Source of the DNA: Erinaceus europaeus
Lineage: Eukaryota > Chordata > Mammalia > Eulipotyphla > Erinaceidae
Length of the DNA stretch: 64,000 nt
Assembly: GCF_950295315.1 (NCBI RefSeq)
Contig: NC_080172.1
Coordinates: 110,398,353 to 110,462,352, forward strand
Direction: 5' to 3'
Below, one piece after another: positions 55,401 through 64,000 of this stretch; positions within the stretch are counted from its first letter, which is position 1; each line of letters starts with the position of its first letter. The translations under genes were made by a program, and so were the position numbers. The notes beneath the pieces are model-generated. The model did no database searches, was not told where the DNA came from, and saw only the letters and a list, made by a program, of their open reading frames with translations.

Positions 55401-58400
55401 TGCGCAGGGGTGGGGTGATACTCTTTCTCTTTCTCATGCTCATAAAAACCAGCAGCTAGGGAAAAAGTTTAGCTGGTGGAACACAAAAATTGTATGCCTG
55501 AGACTCCTGGTTCCATCCCCACCACAGCACACACCAGAATGGTGCTGTGACTTCTGTCTCAAAATGAATTAAAAACAACACACACACATACACACAACAC
55601 CATCAACACTTTTAGAACATCAATTTAACAAAGATCTTATAGTTGAAAAGAATGAAACAAACAAAAATGATAAAAGGTAGCACTACCTTTTACATTAAAA
55701 AAATTACAAAAATTGTGGTCTGGGAGATGGCACAGTGGATAAAGCATTGGAATCTCAAGTATGAGGTCCCAAGTTTAATCCCTGGCAGCACATGTACCAG
55801 CATGATGTCTGGTTTTCTCTCTCTCCTCCTATCTTTCTCATGAATAAATAAATTCTTTAAAATTCTTTAAAAAAGAAAGAAAATTTAAAAATTCATGGCC
55901 AGTGACTGAACATGTATTGGACTTGAAAGTATAAGGTCCCAAGTCCAATCCCTGGCAGCACATGTGCCAGTGATGCTCCAGTTCTCTATATTCACGAGTG
56001 GGAAACAAATCTTAAATATATATATTCAGGAGCCAGGCAGTGGCACACCCAGTTAAGCGAACATAGTACTGTGTGCAAGTCTGGGTTCAGACCCTGGCTT
56101 GTGGTCTGGGAGGTGGCGCAGTGGGTAAAGCACTGTACTCTCAAGTATGAGGTCTCAAGAATAAGAAGCCCTGGCTTTTCACCTGCAGCAAGGACACTTC
56201 ATAAGAAGTAAAGCAGTGGGGGTTGTATTGTTATATGGAAAACTGAGACATGTTATGCATGTACAAACTATTGTATTTATTGTTGAATGTAAAACATTAA
56301 TTCCCCAATAAAGAAATAAAAAAATAAATGAAAAAAAAGAAGTAAATCTGTGCAGGGGTTTTTCCAATCTCCCTCTCTTCTACCCCTCACCTCTCAATTT
56401 CTCTGTCCTATCAAATAAAAGGAAAAAAGAAAAAAAAGAAGAGAAAAACTATTCATGAATGAATGAAATATAATGATAGCTGTAAGTCGAACTCTGGCAG
56501 TGAACATCCGTCAGTGTTACGTATCACTTGGTGAATAAGCTGTCATCTCTCTGTGGGTAAACTGTAAATTGGGTTAACACTAGCCCCCTCAGAGCTTCCA
56601 ACTCAAGTGAACGTGTGAACCATGTGACTCAAGAGAAGAAATTTCACTGATGCATTTTAAGGCTTGACTTTTGCAGAAGCCTCATCTGTGAGTGAAAACT
56701 ATTTCCTGTGTATCAAGTACAAAGACTTATGACCAACGCTGGCCTATCTATCATGCCAAGCCTCAAAGGCCACAAGATATATCCAGTCCAAAGATCTTAC
56801 TAGCAAAGAACACAGGGTTTATATGGAATATGACCCCATGTGGGAAAACAGCCTAAGAAGAACAAAGTCAATAAAAGCACAGAATGAATTTTTTTTTGGT
56901 CAGAAAACGGGAGAAGTGATAAGCATTTTACAAACACTTCCTTGGTTCAGGAACTTAACTGATCACAACTGACCTGATATATAGTTGAGTTGCCCGACTT
57001 GGGTCTGTAACCGTCATGACACAGACCACATGGAAAGTTCTATCTCTGTTACTGGAAACCCACCTTTGAAGGTCCGAGGAACCCCTTCTTGTCTGCAGGC
57101 AATGTAGAGGCATGCAGAGGCTATGGCATCATTAGCTCTTCCCTTTAGGCTCTTCTGTTCATAGACTTGCTTGAATAAGTTATTCGTTCGATCCTTCAAA
57201 GCAGAGACAGTAAGTTTAGTTACCTCTCAGTCATTTAATTACAGTATCAGCATTTCATGTGTTCCTTAAAATTATGCTAAGCCAATGCCAGAATGGCTTA
57301 AAGAAGATAGGCCAGTACTTACGACTATATTTCGAGGAAGGTTGATTCTGTCTGCCATGGTAGTGATTTCCTTGAATGCATTCATCATTGCTCGATCAGA
57401 ACTACTCATAGTTCTCCGATTCTGGTACTTGGAATTACCAAATTCATCAAAACTTGCTGCGCCTGTGCCCTATAATGAACATTTTTAGAACTTAATGCTT
57501 AAAGTTTTGAAAGCCTGGATGGACAGTTTCTAGGAAAACCTAACTTAAAATCTGACTCCATATACCCAAGAAATCTACCCCCTATGCACCCTCCCTATTC
57601 ATCAGTAGGAAAAAAAAAATCAACAATTTGTTTGGCTTTATAAGTTAACTCTTTTTCAGCCACCAGGTTCCAGATGCTACCACGATGCCAAACAGACTTC
57701 CCTGGACAGACAACCCCGCCCAGGTGTCCTGGAGCGCTGCTTTCTCAGAGTCCCGCCCCACTAGGGAAATCGAGAGATAGGCTGGGAGTATGGATCAACC
57801 TGTCAACACCCATGTTCAGCGGGGAAGCAATTCCAGAAGCTAGACCTTCAACCTTCTGCATCCCACAATGACCTTGGGTCCACACTCCCAGAGGGATAAA
57901 GAACAGGAAAGCTATCAGGGGAGGGGATGGGATATGGAGCTCTGGTGGTGGGAACTGTGTCAAGTTGATATCTTATCCTATGGTTTTGTCAGTGTTTCCA
58001 TTTTATAAATAATAATAATAAAAAAGACATGATTTCTTTGTTTTGCCACCAATACTATTACTGCTAGGGTTCAATACCAGAACTATGAATCCAACACCCC
58101 CAGTGGCCACCCCCCCCTTTTTTCCCTTTCTATTTTATTTGATAAGACAGAGAGAAGTTGAGAGGGGAGGGGGTAGAGAGGGAGAGAGAAAGATAATACA
58201 CCTGCAAACCTGCTTCACTGCTTGTGAAGCTTCCCCCTGTATGTTGGGACTCCCTGTACATAGTGACATGTGGGCTTAACTGTGTGCACCACTGCCTGGC
58301 CCCTGACGAAGACGGTTTTAAAAGATTTACCAAATGCTTTAAATGCAGAATACCTATTATTAAAGAATCTAATAAACACCACAACAGACCTAATGAGAAA

Positions 58401-60605
58401 ACCATGTCCGATGTGTTTACGAAAGCAAGTATAGTTGTACATGCAATATTCCATCACTCCCAGGCCAAATTTTTCATTCTTTTTTAGAAAGGGGGTGGGG
58501 AAAAGGAAGAGACCTCACGGAAGTGTTGCACCATCTGTGGAGCTCCCGGTTGGCATCCACAGTGCTCCCATGAAGTCCTGGGGCTCAGAGCAGGAGCCGC
58601 CCACATGGCGAGGTGTGTACTGCTAGGGGAGCTAACTCCTTCCTGGTCCCTAATTTGCTGACTTAGCCATTTCCTATCAATTAAAAAAAAAATCAACACT
58701 GAAGTCATACTTCTCAATTAATTGTAATCTAACATTTTAAATGGACTCCCTATAACTTGTTTTTTTGATCCTGTAAGATTAAAGAAAACGTGAATTGGAC
58801 CTAAAAATATTTCTGGACTACTGTAAATTTGTTAATGTAACCAATACCATGTTTTTCAAGTTTATGAAACATGAAAAATGAAAGACCTTTTTTCAAGCTA
58901 CTCTTCTAAAAACAGACTATGCAGTAGTGATACAGTAAGACCTAAGACAACGTTTACTCCCCTCAACTAGGTTTTTGGAATATTGTCTCTACAACTTCTT
59001 GTTCAAGTGACTATGCAAGAAAAAGGTTGAAAAATTATGCAACTGCCTTATACAAGAAATCACCATTTATTTAACTGTATACACTTCACAAGCATTCTCA
59101 TGTAACCGTTGGTAGTTCTATGACGAGCTGTTATTCTCACTTTACTGATGAGGAACGTGAAACTCCGATCAGTCCTAAGTTCGCCAGTATTAGAAAAGAA
59201 GCTCTGTGCCTACCCTACATGATATGGAAGGAGAGTACATTCCTAGTTACTCAAGGAACATTTAAAAAAAAAAACCCTCATAAAAACCATACTATGAATT
59301 CAACTTCATCTTCTGCAAAGTGTGTGTCATGAAGACAAGCGCCTAAGTGGGCAGGAAGGTGGCACAGCAGCTAGGGCGCATGCCTTGTCTGAGTTAAGAC
59401 CTTTGAAGTACAATACTAGAGCAGAGCTCATAAAAATAAATTACCCGGGAGTCAGGCGGTAGTGCAGCGGGTTAAGCGCAAGGACCGGCGTAAGGATCCC
59501 AGTTCGGGGCCCCGGCTCCCCACCAGCAGGGGAGTCGCTTCACAGGTGGTGAAGCAGGTCTGCAGGTATCTATCTTTCTCTCCCCCCCTGTCTTCCCCTC
59601 CCCTCTCCATTTCTCTCTGTCCTATCCAGCAACAACGACATCAATAACAACAATAATAACTACAATAAAACAAGGATGACAAAAGGGAATAAAAAAAGTA
59701 AATAAAGATAAAAAAATAAATCACCCTTGGGGCCAGGTGGTGGCACACCTGGCGGAGCGCATGTGTCACCATGCACAAGGACCCAGGTTTGAGTCCCCAT
59801 TCCCCACCTGCAGGGGGGAAAGCTTCACAAGTGGTGAAGCAGGGCTGCAGGTGTCTCTCTGTCTCTCGGCCTATCTCCCGCTTCCTCTCAATTTCTGGCT
59901 CTCTACCCAATAAATAAATAAAGATATATTTAAAAAATCACCCCTTTAAAAAATTACTTAAAGGGTCTGAAATGTACAGATTACTTTGTAGTTCTGATAT
60001 GCTGGTCTTCCCTTTAAGACAGAAAGAACATGTAAAGCACCCTCATTCGTAGTGGCATTTCTGGCAAATCTGATCTGCATGGTAAGTTTTGCAAGCTGCC
60101 AACACCCACTTGTTTGGTCAATTTGTACTTGGCGTTTTCTTTTCTTTTTTTTTTTTTTAATATTTATTTTATTTATTTATTCCCTTTTGTTGCCCTTGTT
60201 GTTTTATTGTTGTAGTTATTATTGTTGTCGTTGTTGGATAGGACAGAGAGAAGTGGAGAGAGGAGGGGAAGACAGAGAGGAGGAGAGAAAGACAGACACC
60301 TGCAGACCTGCTTCACCACCTGTGAAGCGACTCCCCTGCAGGTGGGGAGCCGGGGCTCGAACCGGGATCCTTTTGCCGGTCCTTGTGCTTTGTGCCACCT
60401 GCGCTTAACCTGTTGTGCTACATACAGCCCGACTCCCATACTTGGCGTTTTCTGACAAACAGATTTATTACCTTGCCAATCATGGTGGACAAATCTCCAT
60501 CGCTGAGAAGAGGATTCTGAGCATCTCCAACTCGAGATGGATCTTTTGTTGCTTTGTCATTGCTGAAAGTTCTCCATTCTGACCCCACATCAATAACCCG
60601 GTCAC
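52275..60605 (-). CDS. GTF2B: GTF2B (general transcription factor IIB), exons 3-7
   Basis: Five minus-strand exons join in frame and give residues 43-316 of TFIIB, ending KLPQL and TAA. TFIIB binds TBP-DNA through its two cyclin folds, contacts BRE elements, and threads its B-reader into the Pol II cleft to set the start site in the nucleus. The exons encode the B-reader ([17 protein letters not shown]), B-linker, N-terminal cyclin fold, and C-terminal cyclin fold with the BRE helix ([12 protein letters not shown]). Codon counts (44, 49, 43, 93 plus split codons, 44) give exactly the human length of 316. The zinc ribbon (residues 1-42) and promoter are outside the window. Introns and intact splice sites rule out a processed pseudogene. 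The gene is convergent with PKN2. Confidence 0.97.
52409..52799. other. GTF2B intron, no feature seen
   Basis: Unique-looking intron next to exon 7. Confidence 0.6.
52800..52935 (-). repeat. Type B SINE, inverted, internally deleted
   Basis: tattttatttatttatttgg to gaacaaccacctggccgcct; lacks the CT-rich middle. Confidence 0.82.
53030..53427 (-). repeat. Type C and type A SINEs, both inverted
   Basis: 53030-53165: tctaagatttatttattaat to gtaccacacttagatcttt, diverged type C. 53195-53427: type A complement to gcactactgcctgacccccta. ttagatctttctt/ctagatttctttctt flank the latter. Confidence 0.85.
53626..53901 (-). repeat. Type A SINE, inverted, 15-bp TSD, near GTF2B exon 6
   Basis: Perfect TSD ctgtcattttccttt at 53611-53625 and 53902-53916. 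Sense to GTF2B and 83 nt from the exon 6 donor. Confidence 0.95.
54000..54281 (-). CDS. GTF2B: GTF2B exon 6: cyclin fold 1 end to cyclin fold 2
   Basis: Minus strand: acceptor ctctctag, donor gtaaga. The largest exon here (282 nt), from [20 protein letters not shown] through [20 protein letters not shown] and [20 protein letters not shown] to KRTQK, splitting Glu273. It covers residues 179-272, spanning the inter-repeat linker and the first helices of the second cyclin repeat. Confidence 0.97.
54443..54560 (+). repeat. Type D SINE
   Basis: gctggggagagagcataaca, ctaagttcaatccccagcaa, ggccaagcagagctcttgtg. Confidence 0.8.
54713..54998 (-). repeat. Type A SINE, inverted
   Basis: tatatgtatttatttattta to gctgctgcctgactcccaca. 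ttcaaattttttaaa/cacatttttttaatg flank it. Confidence 0.92.
55010..55575. repeat. Diverged D-like SINE fragments
   Basis: 55010-55215 looks like an inverted D-like unit (tgctagggaatgaacccagg). 55455-55575 is + (aaaaagtttagctggtggaa, ctcctggttccatccccacc). The 55215-55440 stretch between is unassigned; the 135-codon open frame across it has no support. Confidence 0.5.
55717..56015 (+). repeat. Two type C SINEs in tandem order
   Basis: 55717-55870: gtctgggagatggcacagtg to catgaataaataaattcttt. 55895-56015: an older copy with agtccaatccctggcagcac. Confidence 0.88.
56028..56430 (+). repeat. Type B SINE interrupted by a type C fragment and a LINE-1 end
   Basis: Type B pieces at 56028-56100, about 56161-56212 and 56345-56425. 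Type C head at 56100-56160 (ggtctgggaggtggcgcagt), with ccctggctt on both sides (56092-56100 and 56169-56177). LINE-1 type 1 end at 56213-56340 with agaagtaaa repeated at 56204-56212 and 56338-56346. Confidence 0.88.
56431..57063. other. GTF2B intron, no feature seen
   Basis: Unique-looking sequence between the SINE cluster and exon 5. Confidence 0.6.
57064..57193 (-). CDS. GTF2B: GTF2B exon 5: N-terminal cyclin fold
   Basis: Minus strand: acceptor tttgaag, donor gtgggt. 43 codons, [20 protein letters not shown] then [20 protein letters not shown] and TFK, plus the first base of Glu179. Residues 136-178, matching the TFIIB family helices H2-H4. Confidence 0.97.
57323..57469 (-). CDS. GTF2B: GTF2B exon 4: B-linker and first cyclin-fold helices
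   Basis: Minus strand: acceptor gttcattatag, donor gtaagt. 49 codons in phase 0: [20 protein letters not shown], then [20 protein letters not shown] and RINLPRNIV (residues 87-135). Intron 4 to exon 5 is only 129 nt (57194-57322). Confidence 0.97.
57650..58025 (+). repeat. LINE-1 type 2 3' region, 5'-truncated
   Basis: ttcagccaccaggttccaga, gttcagcggggaagcaattc, gaggggatgggatatggagc, then (AAT)n/A-rich tail. Antisense to GTF2B. Confidence 0.9.
58030..58303 (-). repeat. Long-form type A/B chimeric SINE, inverted
   Basis: gccaccaatactattactgc to gtgcaccactgcctggcccc. Confidence 0.85.
58304..59344. other. GTF2B intron, no gene seen
   Basis: 58490-58640 is GC-richer and reads like an old D-like SINE (ttggcatccacagtgctccc). 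The rest is unique-looking AT-rich intron. Confidence 0.5.
59345..59435 (+). repeat. Type D-like SINE, short
   Basis: gtgggcaggaaggtggcaca, actagagcagagctcataaa. Confidence 0.6.
59447..59935 (+). repeat. Type A SINE followed by type B SINE
   Basis: 59447-59720: gggagtcaggcggtagtgca, tail tgacaaaagggaataaaaaa. 59727-59935: gggccaggtggtggcacacc to ctacccaataaataaataaa. aaataaattaccc/aaataaatcaccc/aaaaatcaccc at the three junctions are the nested TSDs. Confidence 0.93.
60141..60438 (-). repeat. Type A SINE, 15-bp TSD, beside the GTF2B exon 3 donor
   Basis: Perfect TSD tacttggcgttttct at 60126-60140 and 60439-60453. Only 18 nt (60454-60471) separate the TSD from exon 3. Sense to GTF2B, little diverged. 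Confidence 0.97.
60472..60605 (-). CDS. GTF2B: GTF2B exon 3: B-reader and start of B-linker
   Basis: On the minus strand: acceptor gttcctag, donor gtaata. It completes Gly42 (G|GT), then encodes [20 protein letters not shown] and continues through [20 protein letters not shown] to GK. Human functional residues E51, S65 and R66 (start-site choice, promoter clearance) are all present. Position 70 is Ala; I recall Ser in human. A SINE with a 15-bp TSD sits in the downstream intron 18 nt from this exon. Confidence 0.97.
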
Positions 60606-61019
60606 CTAGGAACAAAAGCAGACATCTAAATGGCCTCACCAGGTAGGCTTTAAACACTTTCCAGTATCTAACTCGGCCATTTTATGCAGAAGATCCCTCA
60701 ACATGGACACACAGGCTCCTGCTTAAATATCGTGGACCAGATAATTTGTATTGAAGAAGCATTCCTTTATTATCCCACTTCAACAATAACCCTCTTTACA
60801 CATTATGCTATGATTCTTTACATTCTAAACCACCGAGGGGAAATTAATAAAAAGACAAATAGAAATATATGCATACATATTGATTCAGAGCCAAATAAAT
60901 ACTGCATAAAATTTACAAAAGGAATGTGAAAAAACACTATTTGTAATTGTATTAAAGTGAGTAATTTTTTTTTAAACCACTAAACTGTCATAGGAAAATA
61001 CCTTGAAAAGGACACTTGG
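60606..61019. other. GTF2B intron 2, no feature seen
   Basis: AT-rich intron upstream of exon 3. Confidence 0.6.
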
Positions 61020-61140
61020 GTGGGGGTGGACAGCATAATGGTTATGCAAAGGGACTTGCCTGCCTGAGGATCCAAAGTCCCAGGTTCAATCCCCTGCACC
61101 ACCATAAGCTAGAGCTGAGCAGTACACTTTGGAACAACAA
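61020..61140 (+). repeat. Type D SINE
   Basis: acagcataatggttatgcaa, tccaaagtcccaggttcaat, ccataagctagagctgagca. A well-preserved type D copy. Confidence 0.92.
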
Positions 61141-61169
61141 AAAAAAACATTAATCTTAAGATTAATTAA

Positions 61170-61365
61170 CTGGGACCGGGTGGTGTCACTCCTGTTGAGT
61201 TCACACACCACAATGCGGAAGGACCTGGGTTCAAGTTCTTGGCCCCCATCTGTAGGGAAAAAGCTTCTCGAGTGGTAAAGCAGTGTTGCAGGCATCTCTC
61301 TCCCTATCACCCTCTTTCCTCTCAATTTTTGGCTGTCTCTATCCAATAAATAAAGATTAACTATT
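61170..61365 (+). repeat. Type B SINE
   Basis: tgggaccgggtggtgtcact to ctatccaataaataaagatt. Confidence 0.92.
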
Positions 61366-61869
61366 GAGCCGAGTACTTTATAAAGGACAAATCTTTTTTT
61401 AAATTTATTTTTCTTTTTTGATTGGGAAGAAGTAGAAAGTCAGGTAGGCAAAAAGGCAGCGGCCAGTTATTTTATGCTAAGATATTAAAATTCACTTTGA
61501 TATGAACTGATAAGGTACTTATGGCTTTGTGGAGAATGCTCAATAGATGGTAATATTTCTGTTATAGACAAAAATCAAACATTTAGGACTGAAAGTCTTA
61601 TAAACTAAGTGACACTTTTATTGCCACTTCACAAATAATGGGCTTGAACCATACAGCTAGAGCTCAGCTACACACTGGAGGGCAGAATCTGTTACATCTA
61701 TTTGTAAGTCACGAGCTTTTCAATCCAAGTATCATAAAGCGCAGAAACTGGAGCATTTTCATCTTTGCCTACATACAAAAGGAGAAAGGAATGGCAGAAG
61801 TCAGTTATCTCAACAATTAAAATACGTTTTGATACTGATACTCAGCCATAACGGTCAAGATCCTGGACT
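61366..61869. other. GTF2B intron 2, no feature seen
   Basis: Unique-looking; no gene signal. Confidence 0.6.
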
Positions 61870-62310
61870 GTAGGGGCTGAAACGAGTGCTCCCTGGGTAG
61901 GTGTGTGCCTTCCAATCTGGGAGACCAGGTCTGAGTCCTGGTGCCACATGGGACAGACATGGTATGGCCCTGAAGGAGCTCCAGTGTTGTGGTGTCACTT
62001 CAGTTCTGTCTTCTCTACTGAATGAAAATAGCCTGGAGCAGTGAAATTGCACACGTGTGAGGCCTTAGATCTGGGGGTGCGCCTGGGCCTGGGTGAGGGA
62101 GTCGCTGGGAAGGGGAACTGACGGGGGGGGGAGTGTGGATTCTGGGAGCTTGGGAAATTGCTCAGCTGGTAGAGTGCCCGAGACTCTTGGTTTGACCTAC
62201 TACCTTAAAAGTTTGATTTCTTCTTGTTCATGAAAAAAAAAAAAGACATATATTAAGAAGGGAGGAGAGGGAGGAGAGGGAGGAAGAGGATGAAGATGAG
62301 AAGGATGCCA
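61870..62310 (+). repeat. Two type D-like SINEs and a purine tract
   Basis: 61870-62050 (gaccaggtctgagtcctggt, agctccagtgttgtggtgtc). 62145-62235 (gggaaattgctcagctggta, a tRNA-like head). 62258-62310 is almost pure A/G (gggaggagagggaggagagg). Confidence 0.6.
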
Positions 62311-64000
62311 CTTGCCACAAAGCTATGGACAAATGATCTCATTTCTGTGTTCCTTACTCTCTCAGCAATCAAATGTCTCAGTTAAGATTAACAGCTGATA
62401 CAAGTATAGTACATAGAGTGCTTGGAGTTAGTAAAATGAAAATCAGAGGCAGATATTCTGGCCTCTCTCACAGTGGTGGTGGAGGAGAAATGAGAAGTAT
62501 CATTTGTAAAATACTACTCTTCACATTAAACTTTAAAAGTATTAACGTGGTCTGCTGGAAATACTTGATCAGTAGGGCAGAAAATGAAATAAGAAAAGAT
62601 CAGAGAGGAGGACCTTCATGTAGACTATTAAATCTATCTGTTTTATAGAGTACATAAATTTAATGCTCATATGAAGAGTAGAGAGGTCACAATGTAATCT
62701 TAATGTTACATTTAAGGAAAAGGTAAATCCACAATAGAATACTTCATTAATTTTCATTTTCCCAACCAGGTATCACTTGGGCTATGCCAAGTGTCCATGT
62801 CACAAGAGAACTGAGGTTAGAGGTGGGATTCCCACTTACTACACCTGTCTGCATTAAGAACGGCCAAGGAAAGCAGAAGCAGGGAAGTAAGTTACCATAT
62901 TAAATGAAACCTGTTTCTTCCCCTTTTAGGAAACATAACTAATGCAATTTTGAAGGTGGTAATTCATTAATCCTTAAAATACTACAACCGGAGCAGTAAG
63001 TATGCCAGACCTACATAATTACTCCAACATGTTGGAACCGGCTTGCTGTGAAGAACGGCATCTAAAACTTAGAATCATCCCTTTGCTAAGCGTAAGAGAA
63101 AAGGATGTATCCCCAAAGCCTATCACTGAAAACCACAAACTAAAGTCAAACCATGTATTTTATACATTGTCTCATTTACTAACAGTTGGATTCTTAACAG
63201 TTTATAAAATTTCTGCTAATTGGTAACCACTTTTTTGGGGGTGGGGACTTGTTAAAGAGACAATAAAGTTTGAAGAATCTCAGTTACTGAACTGTAAATA
63301 CATAGCTTATAAATTAGTAGAGACAAGTCTGGAGTCTAGACTGACTCAATTATGCTAGAAGCTAGGAGCTATGAACACATACACATTTCTGCCTTACAGG
63401 AATTTGGAGACATGTTAAATATAGGCATGGGGGGATGAGAAATATTCCAAAGTGAAGTAAATGTTAATAAAGTAGGTTTGCTTCCAAATATGTTGCTAAT
63501 GCCTTAACTAGAACTTCTAGTTTCTTTTAAAACACGTCTTAATTGATCTGATGTCCATGCATCAGACTGCCTAGTATAAACAATACCCAGGATGAATTTA
63601 GGAGAAAGAGGCCAAACAGAATAATTTCCCCCTTTCAGCTCTACCCAATTTCCTAGTATTTCCATATGGTTTATTATAAACTTCTTGATGTTAAATCCAA
63701 TTTGAAAGTGATGGTAACCAATTTCATGTTTTAATGTCTATTATAGAAGCTACTAACCCAATGCCTCACTGACTATAAACATATAAGCAACATGCAAGGT
63801 TATTATTTATAAAATGATTATCTAAATGTGATTATACTGCCATCTACTGCTCAACATCCAAGTGACACATACAACCAGGATTTAGGGAAAGAAATCCCAT
63901 AAAGCAGTGCCCTTAAAGGCAAGTTTTATGGTAAGAATAACAAATCTTTGTAAAAAAAAAAAAAAAAAAAAAAAAACCATTTTAGAGATCACTACCAAAA
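62311..64000. other. GTF2B intron 2, repeat-poor to window end
   Basis: About 1.7 kb with no SINE, no GTF2B exon 2 and no gene recognised. A 25-nt poly-A lies at 63952-63976. Confidence 0.55.

Noticed and set aside
55011..55418. 135-codon plus-strand open frame inside a GTF2B intron
   Set aside because: Begins in a diverged SINE and has no recognisable domain; antisense intronic, likely chance.
60606..64000. GTF2B exon 2 (zinc ribbon) or the promoter
   Set aside because: I looked for the complement of the CPxC zinc-ribbon coding sequence and found none; they must lie past 64000.

Overview
This is vertebrate nuclear DNA from a placental mammal, most likely a hedgehog (Erinaceidae, probably Erinaceus). 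The organism call is an inference. It rests on more than a hundred tRNA-derived SINE copies whose heads match the SINEs I associate with hedgehog genomic sequence. The window holds parts of two convergent protein-coding genes and a repeat-packed intergenic region. I found no CRISPR array, operon or undescribed gene system.

Left third (1 to about 24.5 kb): the 3' part of PKN2 (protein kinase N2/PRK2) on the + strand. Ten exons (459-589, 975-1050, 1123-1214, 7203-7379, 12357-12419, 13339-13415, 17434-17576, 20796-20903, 21393-21473, 21982-22185) join in frame for 383 residues and end at a TAA. They encode the end of the linker, the whole AGC kinase domain and the C-terminal tail. If the protein has the human length of 984 residues, the window starts at residue 602, and every landmark then falls at its known number: K686, DEVD at 697-700, D782, T816, T958, D978. 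A 3' UTR of about 2.3 kb follows.

Middle (about 24.5 to 52 kb): intergenic DNA made largely of SINEs (types A to D below), 5'-truncated LINE-1 3' ends, three solo LTRs (36831-37301, 42275-43006, 46577-47054), a fourth LTR-like block (29543-30007), and a nearly identical direct duplication (30002-30307 and 32173-32489). I see no host gene here.

Right fifth (52 kb to the end): GTF2B (transcription factor IIB) on the - strand. Exons 7 to 3 lie at 52275-52408, 54000-54281, 57064-57193, 57323-57469 and 60472-60605. They encode residues 43-316 (B-reader, B-linker and both cyclin folds). The zinc-ribbon exons and promoter lie beyond 64000.

Repeat shorthand used below. Type A SINE: head like agtcgggcggtagcgcagcg, B box like ggttcgagccc, tail like caacaaaagggaataaat; a 'long' form adds a segment like ccaggagcagtggattc before the A-rich end. 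Type B: head like gggtggtggcgcacctggtt, tail like ctatccaataaataaa. Type C: head like gggaggtggcgcagtggata, middle like gtaccagagtgatgtctgg. Type D: heads like agcataatggttatgcaa, middle like gagctgagcagt. These type names are mine. LINE-1 type 1 ends like attccccaataaagaaatt; type 2 ends like tatcctatggttttgtcaat. Most repeat borders are accurate to about 10 to 20 bases unless a target-site duplication (TSD) is given.

PKN2 and GTF2B have no known joint pathway; they share only a conserved tail-to-tail arrangement.
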